A DNA stretch of 64,000 nt, from contig CM018681.1 in NCBI GenBank assembly GCA_009363875.1, positions 40,069,510 through 40,133,509 of the forward strand, given 5' to 3'. The stretch's first letter is position 1, and the number at the start of each line of letters is the position of its first letter. The position numbers and the translations under genes are program-made. The DNA comes from Mikania micrantha. Lineage: Eukaryota; Streptophyta; Magnoliopsida; Asterales; Asteraceae. Under the pieces are notes generated by a model. That model saw only the letters and a program-made list of their open reading frames with translations, was not told the DNA's origin and did no database searches. Shown here one piece after another: positions 12,561 to 24,400 of the stretch.

Positions 12561-13097
12561 TGTTGGACCAAAAGAACCAATGAGCCTGATCAGAAAAACC
12601 TTTAAGTCCCACAGACACACAACAACTGAAGAAGAACACAACAGCTGAAGGCCAACTAAAGTGATACAAGATCTGAAAAGAAGATCTGAAGAGTTACAAG
12701 CTCTGAAGAGATACAAGATCTGAAGAACAAGCATTCTGAAGTTGATCATAACAGCTGAAGTGTTAGTCTTCAGATGTTGTGATGTTTTTAGTCTTCAGTA
12801 TTTTCCTTTCAGTAGTTTTCTTTATTTCAGTTGTTGTAATAAGTCTGTTAGTTGTCAACATCAATGTGACATCATCAGACGTCACTGTTCCTATAAAAGG
12901 ACAGTTGACATAGTGTAATCGAGTAGAAGTTAGTATATTGAATGAACTTATTCCTTTTGCAGAACTTTCTCTCTCTATAAACGTTGTTTACTGTTGTATT
13001 GATTCTAAGGTGTTCTTGCTATTTCCAAGCTAATTCATCACTGAATTCCGCTGCTATAATCTCCAAATCTGATCAAATTGAGAACATTGATCCTACA
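12561..13097 (+). repeat. 5' LTR of deleted copia element
   Basis: The ends are TGTTGGACC and CCTACA, giving 537 bp. The U3 part (12624-12800) is crowded with CTGAAGA-type motifs in both orientations. A TATA box, tataaaag, is at 12892-12899. A gaattccgc form of the shared downstream motif is at 13043-13051. Confidence 0.92.
12892..12899 (+). promoter_or_regulatory. TATA box of deleted copia LTR
   Basis: tataaaag lies about 200 bp before the LTR end and is followed by a plausible R/U5 region; position and sequence fit a pol II core promoter. Confidence 0.65.
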
Positions 13098-13099
13098 AA

Positions 13100-13114
13100 T
13101 GGTATCAGAGCAGG
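13100..13114 (+). promoter_or_regulatory. Primer-binding site of deleted copia element
   Basis: tggtatcagagcagg follows two bases after the LTR end and matches the initiator-Met tRNA 3' end over its first 12 bases. Confidence 0.92.
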
Positions 13115-13328
13115 TTAATCACTGATCGATTTAACAATTGATCTCTGAAACTGCTCATTTCAGTTCAATGTTTGATCGAATTAGCCGATTAGTAAGAACT
13201 TGTTATAGATTGAGGTTTTCTGATAACTTCTGGTGATTTTGTTTTTCAACATCAATTTCTTTGAAGCAATTTGTTAAGTTTGTGTCTAAGTCATTTGAAT
13301 TCAGTTGAAATTGATTGAATCTGAGAAT

Positions 13329-14867
13329 ATGACGACTCCAAACAATGACCCGCACAACACAGGCTCCGCAACCAAGCCTCCGATGCTGGTTCGGAGTGAG
13401 TACAACATTTGGCAACGTAGAATGCTACAACACCTGTCAATTAACAGTGCAGGATGTTGGAAATCTGTGGTGCATGGTCCATATAAACCCATGATCAGTG
13501 ATCCTGAAACTAAAACAATGATTCCGAAACCATCAGATATGTATTCGGATGAGGATATAAAATTGTTTGAGATTGATGCAAAAGCTCATGGCATTCTGGA
13601 TATGGCCTTGCCTAATGAGATATATTCAGGCTTGATGCATCATGACACTGCTCATGATCTTTGGATTGCACTGAAGGAACAATTTGGTGGAACCGATGAA
13701 GTTCTAGCAAACACAAGAGAAATCCTCGCCCAACAGTATGAGACTTTTTCTCATAGGAAGGGTGAGTCATTGACTCAACAGTTTGAGCGGTTCTCCTGCC
13801 TGATTTCTGAATTAAAAATGGTTAAGCAGGAGTATACCAACAGTCAGATGAACAACAAATTCCTCAGATCACTACCTGAGAGATGGGACACTTATACTAT
13901 TGTCCTACGCTCTAATGCAAATCTAGAGACTCTATCTCTCACCCAACTCCATGGGAAACGTTTAACTTTTGAGAGAGAGGTAGAACAGAAGAGAAAGTTG
14001 TCTTTATCTGGCAAGCTCACTGATGACTTCATTCCTGGCAATACTGCCTTGATGGGTCAAGAGTCAGAGTATGTTGCATCTGAGTGTTCTTATGATGAGC
14101 ATATTGATTTCTCTACTAATGGTGCTGAACATGCTTTTGTTGGAGTTTATGGTAATGCAGAAACTTCGGTAGAGAATTGGTGCTTTGTGATGGATGATTT
14201 AAAGGGAATCCCAGATGATGATCTGGAGGAGATGGATATATTAAGTCATATGGCCATGATAAACATCAGATCTCAGAAATTTTACAAAAAAAATGGAAGA
14301 AAATTCCCTGGGCTGACTGGCAAAACCAAAGTTGGTTTTGACAAAGGGAAGTTGAGATGTCACAAGTGTCATAAGCTTGGGCATTTTGCAAGAGAATGCA
14401 AATCCTCCGGATCTGGCTCTTCTGCACCCTTTATGACTTTCCCAAGTAATAATTCACAAAACAAAGGGCAACACTCTTCTGGATCTGGCCAACAACAGTT
14501 CTATCCAGCTCATTTTATGCCACAAGCCCTTTCTAAAGCCAGCCAAACTCAATCCAATAAACAGTCACAACCACAACAACAGAGCTTTTTCACCACAGGT
14601 GTAGCCGATTGGAGCAGCTTACCTGATGACCTATCTGATTTCAATGGACAACTGTTTACTGGAGCTGGTCCACATGGTGGAGATAACCTATTTGGGAATC
14701 TTGCTCTAATGGCTATGGATTCAAATGAAAAATCATGCTCAACGTCTTCAACTGCACAGGTATCATCTGAATCAAAAGCTAAGTTGTGTTCAGAATCATG
14801 TATTTCAGCATTTGCTTCCATTAGAGAAATAAATGTTGAATTAATCAATGAGAAGTTAGTATATTGA
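13329..14867 (+). CDS. gag: Ty1/copia gag polyprotein (open, 3' end fused to LTR remnant)
   Basis: A capsid/nucleocapsid protein that would assemble the cytoplasmic virus-like particle. I prefer the ATG at 13329 (MTTPNNDPHNTGSATKPPML) because homology to the outer element's gag begins there; the frame also has an upstream ATG at 13305. Following it are a UBN2-type capsid region with the ALPNEIYSGL and EILAQQYETF blocks, a central acidic part, and one CX2CX4HX4C zinc knuckle (CHKCHKLGHFAREC, about 14358-14399), then a Ser/Gln-rich tail. The open frame is about 510 codons. The last few codons and the stop come from the truncated 3' LTR, so the natural C-terminus is lost. The absence of any stop is notable among the broken neighbours. 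Confidence 0.85.
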   Translation: MTTPNNDPHNTGSATKPPMLVRSEYNIWQRRMLQHLSINSAGCWKSVVHGPYKPMISDPETKTMIPKPSDMYSDEDIKLFEIDAKAHGILDMALPNEIYSGLMHHDTAHDLWIALKEQFGGTDEVLANTREILAQQYETFSHRKGESLTQQFERFSCLISELKMVKQEYTNSQMNNKFLRSLPERWDTYTIVLRSNANLETLSLTQLHGKRLTFEREVEQKRKLSLSGKLTDDFIPGNTALMGQESEYVASECSYDEHIDFSTNGAEHAFVGVYGNAETSVENWCFVMDDLKGIPDDDLEEMDILSHMAMINIRSQKFYKKNGRKFPGLTGKTKVGFDKGKLRCHKCHKLGHFARECKSSGSGSSAPFMTFPSNNSQNKGQHSSGSGQQQFYPAHFMPQALSKASQTQSNKQSQPQQQSFFTTGVADWSSLPDDLSDFNGQLFTGAGPHGGDNLFGNLALMAMDSNEKSCSTSSTAQVSSESKAKLCSESCISAFASIREINVELINEKLVY

Positions 14868-15023
14868 ATGAAATTATTCCTTTTGCATAACTTTCTCTCT
14901 CTATAAACGTTGTTTACTGTTGTATTGATTCTAAGGTGTTCTTGCTATTTCTAAGCTAATTCATCACTGAATTCCGCTGCTATAATCTCCAAATCTGATC
15001 AAATTGAGCACATCGATCCGACA
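14851..15023 (+). repeat. 3' LTR remnant of deleted copia element
   Basis: Matches 12925-13097 over 173 bp with about six differences and ends tccgaca, followed by the target duplication gggga. The TATA box and all of U3 are missing. Confidence 0.92.
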
Positions 15024-15028
15024 GGGGA

Positions 15029-16605
15029 ACCTTCAAATGAAGATGCATGCATTTGGTTGGATTTGGGTTGCAGGACTTGATCATTCAAGACCTTTGTAAC
15101 CAACTTAGTGAGTTTGGCTACATCAGCCTGAATGTTGGTGACAGTGGCCATCAATTCCTTAATTTTAAGGCTTGATTTGTCAATCCATTTAAGGATATCA
15201 TTTGAATCCCTGACTGATTTGTCAGTTTCAACATGACCCGAGTCAATCTCGGGATTTTCATGCACCTGTTTTTCTTGGTACTGGGGATTTCTAGCCTCAG
15301 ATTCTAGAACTTCATTAGCTATTGCCGTAAAAGAAGTCTTATTGCTGATTCATCCAAACGAAGACTCTTTGGGCTTTCATGTGGAGTGGATTCTCTAGTT
15401 ACTTGATCAGGGTGCCTAGATGGACTTGACAACTAATCTCATCCTCTTCTCCATGGGTTGGAGATCGATCATCTTGGACCCTGGTTTGAAGAGGTTGCTC
15501 CTCAAGTGTGGTGGTGAGAAGAGAACTAGCAAGTCCAAAAATAGACTCAATCTCTAGGATAATATGGGATACAGAGTTAATGGTTTAGTGGGTTGAAGAA
15601 ATAGGAGAGTCCCTGGGAGGGAGGACTGCCATATGTATATCAAGTGACACTTCAATGGTTTGTATGGGTTCCCCATGGATTACAACATTATCCTGTTGAG
15701 AGGATGGATGAGCAGCGGGTTGGGTATGAGATACATGATCCATCTGAGAGGAAGGGTAAATGGATTCTTTTGTCCAGTGGGGACAATGACTGGTTTAGTG
15801 ATATCATCTTCATGAATAGTCTTTTTGGGTTTCTTTGTGTGAGCGACTTTCGATATTGGTTTTCTTTTGGTTGGTACCTTTACATGTGTGGAAGAGGAGC
15901 TGGATGTGGGTTCACCTTGGACGGTTGTGTCCTTAGTGTCATCCAGTACCTTTGCATCAGTGTTTAACCTAGCAAATGTTTGTTTGTCAATTGCCTTAAC
16001 ATAAGGCAAAGGGGCAATATGACAAACAATGTTTAGTTCATTAAACAAACAGGCCATTACAAACCTAGGAAACATCATAAATTTTGCGGCCTCTTGGTGA
16101 TGAACCAAATGGTCAAAGATAATTTGGGACAAGCTTACCTTCTTGTTGGTGAGAACTACATACATGACATATTGCATGTCATATGACATTTCATCCCTAC
16201 TTGTCGTCTTCTGGGAAAGACACTAAAGAATAGTATGATACAGAAACTTGTACTTGGGATAGAAATATGTCTTATACAAGGTCCGGTTCTTAAGGTCTCC
16301 CTAATAATCATAATGAATAAATTCATCATGAAGGAGCTGAAGAAGAATAGTTGTCGGTGCATCAGTGTCAACTAGATTTAGGGCAAAGCTTAGCAAGAAT
16401 GGGGTGATGCTTTCAACAACGTTCTCACTATTTACCAGGGCAGAGTTTGCCCAATATTGATTTAGGGCGGAAATAGAAATAGAAGGGAAACAAAGGACCT
16501 TAAGAAAGTGTCGATTACCTCATCATAGTGTGGGTATTCAGAGGACTTGGTGAGATATGAAACTAGGTTTTGCACGGGCTTGAGCTTTAGTGAAGTATTT
16601 GCCAT
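15029..16605 (-). pseudogene. Post-pol ORF of outer element, 5' portion
   Basis: On the minus strand an ATG at 16603-16605 starts MANTSLKLKPVQNLVSYLTK, followed by a region rich in aromatic and leucine residues. The block PRFVMACLFNELN (about 16060) corresponds to PRFVQMLIDESLP in the post-pol ORF of the Sirevirus at 17137, so the two ORFs are homologous. A Lys/Thr/Ser-rich, nuclear-signal-like stretch (KRKPISKVAHTKKPKK) follows near 15830. A stop occurs near 16310 and frame changes follow. The gene is cut at 15029 by the copia insertion and continues left of 12560. Function is unknown; there is no clear signal peptide or membrane span to support a true envelope protein. Confidence 0.65.
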
Positions 16606-17131
16606 GGATTATTTCCGATGAAGAACATATTCAAAAAGCTTCAAGGCTTTTGAAAAGATCGTATTAAAAAGGAGTTTTACAAACAAAGAACACGGTTACA
16701 GAACTTGCATTAAGGTCAGGAGACAAAGAAGGAGAGAAAATAACCGTTGCATAGTATGTGCGATATCTAAGGGAAAGCACTGATAGTTATAGAAAAAAAT
16801 GAAATTTTATTTTAGGGTTTCTACCCAAAAGACAAACCTATAAACATAACAGCCATACATAAACAAAAAAAAACAAGTACTACCATGCAAATCTTGAAGT
16901 ACTGATAGTGTTTTGTTAGGAATGAAGCCTGGTCCGATGCCGTTACACTAAAGCATCATAAGCATTAAGCTCAGACATAACAATGAAAATGCATCGACCC
17001 AGACAACGTCCCTAACAAGCATCCCTCCTTAACCAGAAGCAACATTATGTGTTTTGAAGGTGATTAACTTCATAACATAAAGATGATTATAAAATTCCAA
17101 AAAATTAGCGTAAATGTGGAGGGTGGTAATG
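16606..17131 (-). other. Outer element spacer between pol and post-pol ORF (left part)
   Basis: No coding frame. It contains short A runs near 16860. It continues across the Sirevirus insertion into 30119-30680; together the two parts make a spacer of about 1.1 kb. Confidence 0.6.
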
Positions 17132-17136
17132 GGAAC

Positions 17137-17660
17137 TGTTAATACATATTTGTAATTGTTTGCTATTCAAAAGATGTATTTATTTTGAATTTAGATAAAG
17201 GTTCGGCTAAAGATTGCCTAAGGTTCGTCTGGCCCACGAACCTTGCCATGTTGGCGAACCTATTGGGTTGATAGGTTCGGCGAACCTATAACCTTGTGAA
17301 GGTTCGGCGAACCTTTTGGTAGGTTTACATGGGTTCGTCTAACGAACCTAAGTGTTCGCCCAGTAAACCTTAGGGTTCGACTAGCAAACCTTAGGTTCGC
17401 TGGTTCTGTTTCTATAAATAGAAGATTTGTTTATAGAACAGATAGAACTCTTGATAGATTGCTAGAAACCTTCTGTATTTTCTCTGTGCGAGAATTGTAT
17501 TTCTGATTGAGATCTTGCAATCATTTGTTGATAATACAAGAGTTGATTATTGAATTGCTTGTGTTCTTTGTATTTCTACATATTGACTATGGATTCCGCA
17601 CGTAGTTGATAGTTCGTAGGACTTCGTATTCGATCCTGATCGGTATCAACCAAATCAACA
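17137..17660 (+). repeat. 5' LTR of Sirevirus 1
   Basis: 524 bp, TGTTAATAC to AATCAACA. The U3 (17200-17405) consists largely of ggttcg / cgaacc motifs, several arranged as ggttcggcgaacc palindromes. The TATA box tataaata is at 17413-17420 and the ggattccgca motif at 17591-17600. Confidence 0.96.
17413..17420 (+). promoter_or_regulatory. TATA box of Sirevirus 1 5' LTR
   Basis: tataaata lies immediately downstream of the GGTTCG cluster; the same box is in the 3' LTR (29867-29874) and in Sirevirus 2 (55132-55139). Confidence 0.75.
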
Positions 17661-17661
17661 G

Positions 17662-17679
17662 TGGTATCAGAGAATTTGG
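17662..17679 (+). promoter_or_regulatory. Primer-binding site of Sirevirus 1
   Basis: tggtatcagagaatttgg begins one base after the LTR end. The first 11 bases match initiator-Met tRNA; the rest has drifted compared with tggtatcagagcgtttgg in Sirevirus 2. Confidence 0.9.
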
Positions 17680-17899
17680 TTAAGGTTCTACACTACAATT
17701 TCAAAAAAATCAAGCAATTGAAGATTTGAAGACATTTGATGGATCAAATTTTTTTTCTTCTTGATTGATTTTCTGGTGATTTGAGACTGTTTTCATCATC
17801 AATTGTTGTTGAATTACAAGAATTGAAGTTTTGGAGGTGTTTTGGTAGAGATTTGGAAGGATTTTTTTAAATTTTGGAAGGTTTCCCTCCCAAAATTTT

Positions 17900-18365
17900 C
17901 AAAATCTGCGCTACAGGTTTGTGGGACGAACCTGTGACTTGCTGAACACAAAGGTTCGCTGTTAGAAGGTTTTTCAGAGGGTTCGTTTGATAGTTTGCTG
18001 AAGGTTCGGCAAAGTTTCTGTCAAGGTTCGGCAAGTTTGGGTGATAGTTCGTCAAAGGTTCGCTGCTTACTGTTCATAGTTTGGCTGAGGGTTCACTTGA
18101 ACTAAAGGTTCGCCAGTTTCTTGGTTCGTTTGTGTAAAGGTTCATGAATTTCAAGGTTCGCTGCTCAAAGGTTCGCTCCTCAAAAGACAAAATTTTGTCC
18201 ATAGGTTCGGCTGAGGTTCGCCTGAAGGTTCGGCTAAGACAAATTTTAGTCCATAGGTTCGGCTGAGGTTCGTCTGTAGGTTCGGCTAAGACAAAATTTT
18301 GTCTGCAGGTTCGGCTGAGGTTCGTTTGAGGTTCGGCTAGTGATAATTTTGAAAAGGTTCGCTGT
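17900..18365 (+). repeat. GGTTCG motif cluster in Sirevirus 1 leader
   Basis: About thirty ggttcg / ggttcggc copies lie between the PBS and the gag start, including a higher-order block in which a phrase like aggttcggctgaggttcg and gacaaaattttgtc recurs three times (18185-18330). Confidence 0.85.
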
Positions 18366-18382
18366 TAATCAATTCAGAAATT

Positions 18383-21300
18383 ATGTCTGACATGTACGCG
18401 GCAATGGCAAGCCAGAACTCCAAACTTCAGAGCATTTTAATCAGTGAGAATGAAGCGGGTAGTACAAATAAATTGACAAAGCTATTGGATTTAGCTAATT
18501 ATGACAGTTGGATAGGACGATTTGAGACTCATCTAAATGGCACAGATACAAACTTATGGGAAAGAATATTATCTCCTTATGAAAGACCAAGGGTAGTGGG
18601 TACTGATTTGTTTCAACTTTTGGAAAGACTGGATGTAGATGATAGGAAAAAGTATGACTCAGAGAAGAAAGCTTATTGGTTATTAAGTTAAACCATTCCA
18701 AATCAAATTCTGCATCAGTTTGATGAACACAAGACTTCTTACAGTCTTTGGAATGCATTAAAGGCTAGAGTTGAAGGCAACACAAATCTGAAGAAAATGA
18801 AGGCTATAGATATCAGAAAGGAGTTTGAAAATTTTAACATCATTGGAAATGAGACTCTTGATGCCTTAATCACCAGATACAGACACTTGTTCACTGAAGT
18901 GAGAAAATATGGCATTGAGTATTCAGAGGATGAGAAGATTGATTGTTTGGCTGATGCATTACCTGATAAATGGAATTCTTTGGTGCTCATATTGAGAGAA
19001 AACCTACCTGGATTGACATTGGTAGAGTTTATTCAGAAACTGGAAGAACAAGAAATGAAGGACAAACGTAAAGCAAGACGTGTAAATGTCACACAAGATC
19101 CTTCACTGTATGGTGGTTCTGTTGCTACACCACCTGCAGCATCTGCAAAGATACAGACTGCTTTCGTGTCTAGGACTTCTGAAGCTATTCAGAGTTCTTC
19201 GGTGTCATCAAGTTATAGTTCACATTGTGCTATCAATGAGAAAATGTCTGAGTCTACACCATCTCCAGTGCAGCTTAACACTACAAATTTGGGAAAAGTG
19301 ACAGTTGAAACAGTTAAAGACCATATGTCTATTTTGTCGTGTCTAGTAAGTGCTTACGGTGAACAAGTGGCTGGAAGAATCGGAATTGCAAATCTTACTT
19401 TTGAAGATTATGCACAAATTGATGAAGATGAGATGGAATTGATAGACACACAGTGGGCTTTGGCGAGTGTTATTCGCAGAATTAATAGATATGAGAAGAA
19501 GACTGGGAAGAAATTCACCTTTGACCGAAATACCAAACTTGGATTCAATCCAAAATCTACACAGTGTTATAATTGTGGTGAACTTGGTCATTTTGCAAGA
19601 CAATGCAAGAATCCAAAGAAGCAGGGAAATCTGAATCCATTCAAGCCTAAGGAAGATTATCAGAAAAAGAAAGAGAAATCTTAAGAATCATCTTCTAAAG
19701 CACTTGTAAGTCAAGCTGATGAAGGCTATGACTGGGATAAACAATATGAAGATCTTATGGGTGCTTTTATGGTTTCATTGGAAGAAGAATCTAGCAAAGG
19801 AAAAGAGAAGGTTGATGAAGTGAATGAGGTACATAATGATCTGCTTGAGATGATTGATAGACTGAAAGAGATGAACTCTTAGTTAACTTCTGATTTGAGA
19901 GAATGCACAGAAGCCAACAAAAAGTTGATTTCAAAAGAAAAAGCATTTGACAAAAAGATAATTGATCTGGCTAAGGAAATCTAAGATTTGAAAATCAAGG
20001 TTTTACAGAATAATCATGCTGTTTCTGTGCATTTGGATTCAGTTCAGAAGTTGAAAGTTGAGTTATCAGCTGCAAAATCTGAAGCTGAGTTGAACAAAGC
20101 CAAGCTTGAAAACTACCGAAATTCAGCATATGTCATTGATTACTTTGCGGCTATGCAAAGATCTTCCCGTGAGAATTCTGGTATTGGTTTTCATGCTATG
20201 CCAAATCCTCAAAGTTATGTATCAAGACCACAATTTGATCCAGAATTGGAAGTTAATCCAGTTTCCTTAAAGGAAAGTGTGTCTGATCAAGTGTCTGAGG
20301 ATATGGAAAGTTCATCATCTCATGAGAGTGAATTTGTTGATAATGATGCTCCTATCATCGAGGACATCACTGATTTAGAATATCTAGAGGATATTCTAAG
20401 AATGATTGGTCATCAACAAGCTAAAAATGTTGAGAAGATGAGTCCGGTTTTCCAGAAACCAAAATCTGTAGTAAAATCAGCTGGAAAAACAGTGGCTAAA
20501 CAAAAGTTTGTTTTCAAACCAAATCTAAAAGTCAAGACTAATTCTACTCTAAAGCCAATTGTGTTTGTTGAGTCTTTTACCACACAAAAAGGAGAGTCAA
20601 GCAAAGTTTGTCAAAAACAAGATAATTTTTCTAAAAAGATTGAGAAGAATTTTATCAAAGTTAGTGAAAAAATTAATCAAAGTGAGGATGGAAACAAGAG
20701 CAAGTCAAAGATTTCTCAAAAGAATGTCAAGACTAAAGTCACGGGTTTGAAAAATAAGGTTTTATCTCAATCTGTAGCTTCCAAATCTTTGGGTTCATCT
20801 AAGAGGTGTGATGAATTAAAACCAAAGACTGGGTCATCAAGGAAATGCTACAGAGGTGGGAAAGTGGGTCATGTCATTGCCGAATGTGATTTGGATACTT
20901 GTAACCGATTTCATACTTTTACTCCACGTGAAACAAGACGGTGCTTCACTTGTGGAGGAAAAGGACATATTTCAGTCAATTGTCCAAATCACAAGGTCAA
21001 GAAGAAAACTTCTGTTAATGACAGTCATGTGATCCATTCTGGTGGGAGTCCTAGGAGGGTAAAGCCTAGTGAAGAGGATATGAGAATACTCAGAAAATTT
21101 GATCCTGAGTGTGTCTGGGTCAAGGAGGATAAGGTTCATAAAAGTCAATTTTTTGAAAACCGACAAAAGGTTAAAAGAGTTTTGAAAAAGACATCATCAT
21201 CTGATGATGAATTTTATGACAATTTTTCTCCTAAAAGATTTTCAAAACAAAATGTTAAGTCTAATTCTGTTTGGAAATTCAGACCCAGGTCAGATGATCG

Positions 21301-21430
21301 ATTTTTTGTGAGGAAAGATGAATACTTTCAAGTAGTTCATCGAGATCGAATGGCAGGAGGCTGTTTGGGGAGACTCAACGCTGGAATGGCGGGAGTCATC
21401 CCTTTTGGTACTGATCATTTTTTATTTTAA
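18383..21430 (+). pseudogene. gag: Sirevirus 1 gag (four in-frame stops)
   Basis: The frame starts MSDMYAAMASQNSKLQ at 18383 and continues in one phase to 21430 apart from stops at 18689-18691, 19682-19684, 19880-19882 and 19982-19984. At three of these Sirevirus 2 clearly has a sense codon (CAA, GAG and CAG, in order), so the stops are secondary. Order of parts: UBN2-like capsid region; zinc knuckle CYNCGELGHFARQC (about 19565-19606); a Glu/Lys-rich coiled coil (about 19800-20110); an acidic then a lysine-rich stretch; a damaged knuckle at 20846 (CYRGGKVGHVIAEC, second Cys replaced by Gly) and another knuckle CFTCGGKGHISVNC (about 20943-20984). A large gag with a coiled coil and separated knuckles fits Sireviruses. 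Confidence 0.88.
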
Positions 21431-21436
21431 TTTATT

Positions 21437-24400
21437 GTGCAGGTGGCATTTACGGGCCATATCAACAGTCGATGGATTGTTGATAGTGAATGTTCACGGC
21501 ACATGATAGGAGAGATCAGTTTGTTGAAAGATTTTCGTGAGATGAACGGATGTTATGTTAACTTTGCAGGTGACAAAGGTGGTCAGATTACCGGGAGTGG
21601 TAGTTTGACCAATGGTAAAGTTTCCTTTGACAATGTGAATTACTGCAAGGAGTTAACTAATAATCTTTTGAGTGTGTCGCAGATAAGTGATAAAGGTTAT
21701 AAGTTTTGTTTGATGATAAGAAATGCTATGTGCTCAAACAAGGAATTAAGATTCCAGATGACTAGATTTTGATGACTGCTGACAGGTGTAAAGATTTGTA
21801 TGTTTTAGACATGGCTAATGCGGAGACGGTAAACAAAGTTGAGACGTGTCTGGTGTCGAAGGCCACAGAGCAGGATACTCGGTCTTGGCACAGACGAATG
21901 GGTCATATACACATCAGAAAGATGAATCATCTTGTACACAATCACTTGGTTGATGGTGTACCTGTTAAACATTTCAAATTACCTGACGTGTGTGTTTCCT
22001 GTAAGAAGGGTAAACAGAAAAGGAGGTCACATAAGTCCAAAACAGTGTTTTCTATTGATAAACCATTGGAACTACTTCACATGGATCTGTTTGTACCGAT
22101 TAATGTGAAGAGTATCGGTGGTGAATCATATTGTTTTGTTGTGACCGATGATTTTTCTATATTTTCATGGGTAATGTTCTTAAAGTTTAAATCTGAAACT
22201 TATGAAAATTTTTTTTTGTTGGTAAACAGATTGGAGACTTTGTACAAGTTGAGGGTGAGGCGAGTTCGATCAGACAATGGGACAGGATTCAAGAACCAGA
22301 ACATGGAAGCATTATGTGATTCAAAGGGCATCCAGCAGCAATTTAGTGCACCGTATGAACCACAGATGAACGGTGTAGCTGAAAGGAAGAATCGTACATT
22401 GATAGAGTCTGCTCGAACGATGCTAGCTGATTCGAAGCTGCCCATTACTCTCTGGAGTGAAGCCATAGGGACCGCCTGTTTTACTCTCAACCGAGTGCTG
22501 ATTGTCAAACGGCATAACAAGACTTGTTATGAACTTCTTCAGAATCGGAAACCAAATTTGGAACACTTGGAACCTTTCAGGGCTCCTTGTACCATGCTCA
22601 AGAAAGATGCTAAATTCAACTCTAAGGTTGAAGAAGGTTTCTTTCTGGGCTATAGCCTTCCCAACAAACGTGTGTTTAACAAACGCACTGGTGTTGTGGA
22701 ACTCTGGTATAATGTGGATGTTCAAAGACATACACCTATACCTAAAGGCAAGGGTCCAAATTGGTTATTCGATTATGATAAACTTTTCGAGTCTTTTAAT
22801 TTGTCTCCTAATGTTACTGATGATGAAATTTCTTTGCAGATGTTATATGACTTACAAAATTCTGAAGATCAAGGAGTTTCTCATCAGGTTGATGATAATC
22901 ATTCAACTCAGGAAGGCATTTTTGGAGCAGATAATGATGACTGGTCATCGGAGGATGATCAGGATGTTTTTGAAGATGCCGTTTCTCAAGATCAAGATGA
23001 AGATCAGAATATCACAAATCTTGATCATGGTGTTGGAGTCCCGCAAGTGCCAGTGTCCAGAGTTCATGTGAATCATCCTGTGAAGCAGATTATTGGAGAT
23101 CCGTCTGTTGGAGTACAGACGAGAAGGCAAGTTGCAAACGAGGAGAGTTTGTACGTTGAGGTGGAGCGAAATCATGGGACTCAAGAGTTATGGATGCATT
23201 CTGTATTTGTTTCTCAGATTGAGCCTAAATGTGTAACTGAAGCCCTGCGTGAGCCTGCTTGGGTGGAGGCCATGCAAGAGGAGCTTAATCAATTTCAGAA
23301 ACTGGGAGTTTGGCATTTAGTGGATTTGCCAAAAGGTGAGAAGAAGATTGGCACCAGGTGGGTGTTGAAGTGTAAGCGAGAAGATAGAGGCGTGATTGTT
23401 CGAAACAAGGCGCGTTTGGTTGTTCAAGGGTTCAAACAGATAGAAGGAATTGATTATGACGAGGTATTTGCACCTGTGGCGCGGCTTGAAGCGATTAGAT
23501 TATTTCTATCTTTTACTGCCCACGAGAAATTTAAAGTGTTTCAACTGGATGTTAAGTCTGCATTCCTTTATTGGTATTTGAAGGAGACGGTGTATGTTTG
23601 TCAGCCACCGGGCTTTGAGGATCCGATCCACCGGGATCAGGTATATATCCTTGACAAAGCACTGTATGGTCTTCATCAGGCTTCTCGAGCTTGGTATGAT
23701 ACTCTCTCGACTCACCTTCTTGAACACGGGTTCAAGAGGGGTCAGATAGACAAAACATTGTTTTATCGGGAAAAGGACAAGGACATTCTCCTTGTTCAGA
23801 TCTATGTAGATGACATCACCTTTGGGTCTATTGATGAACAGTTGTGCATGGAGTTTAAAGAGGTTATGATTGAGAAGTTTGAGATGAGTGCTATGTCAGA
23901 CATTAAATTCTTTTTGGGTTTACAAATAGATCAGACTGATGATGGCATTTTTATTCATCAGACCAAATACATTCAAGATGTGCTAAAACGGATTAGCATG
24001 CTTGATTGTAAACCCATTTCCACACCCATTCAGCCCAATCACGGGATTGAGCCTGATCTTAAGGGGGAGTTAATTGATGCTACATTATATCGTGGAATGA
24101 TCGGCAGCTTAATGTATTTGACAGCCTCAAGACCGGATATTGTATTCGCTACAAGTATCTGTGCTTGCTATCAATCAAAGCCTAAAATTTCTCATCTGAT
24201 TGCAGTCAAGAGGATTTTACGTTATCTGAAGGGTACACCAGACACCGGTCTATGGTATCCTAAGGATGATAACTGTTCCTTTCATGCTTATAGTGATTCA
24301 GACTATGGAGGATGCAAGACTGATTCCAAATCAACTACTGGAGGTGCACAATTTTTGGGGGAGAGACTAGTCTCATGGCAGTGTAAGAAGCAAACATCTG

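Larger units (their letters stand above)
12561..15023 (+). mobile_element. Internally deleted Ty1/copia element (LTR-gag-partial LTR)
   Basis: A 5' LTR (12561-13097), PBS and intact gag frame are followed directly by the last 173 bp of a 3' LTR (14851-15023); all of pol and most of the 3' LTR are missing. The element is flanked by a perfect 5-bp duplication, gggga at 12556-12560 and 15024-15028, so both ends are original and the deletion happened after insertion or during transposition. The 173-bp LTR overlap differs at about six positions (about 3.5%). It interrupts the post-pol ORF of the outer element, and its gag resembles the outer element's gag, so both belong to related lineages. Confidence 0.93.

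Noticed and set aside
17900..18365. CRISPR-like or simple tandem satellite reading of the GGTTCG clusters
   Set aside because: Spacing is irregular, units are 6-8 bp, spacers are not of constant length, and the sequence is a plant retroelement leader.
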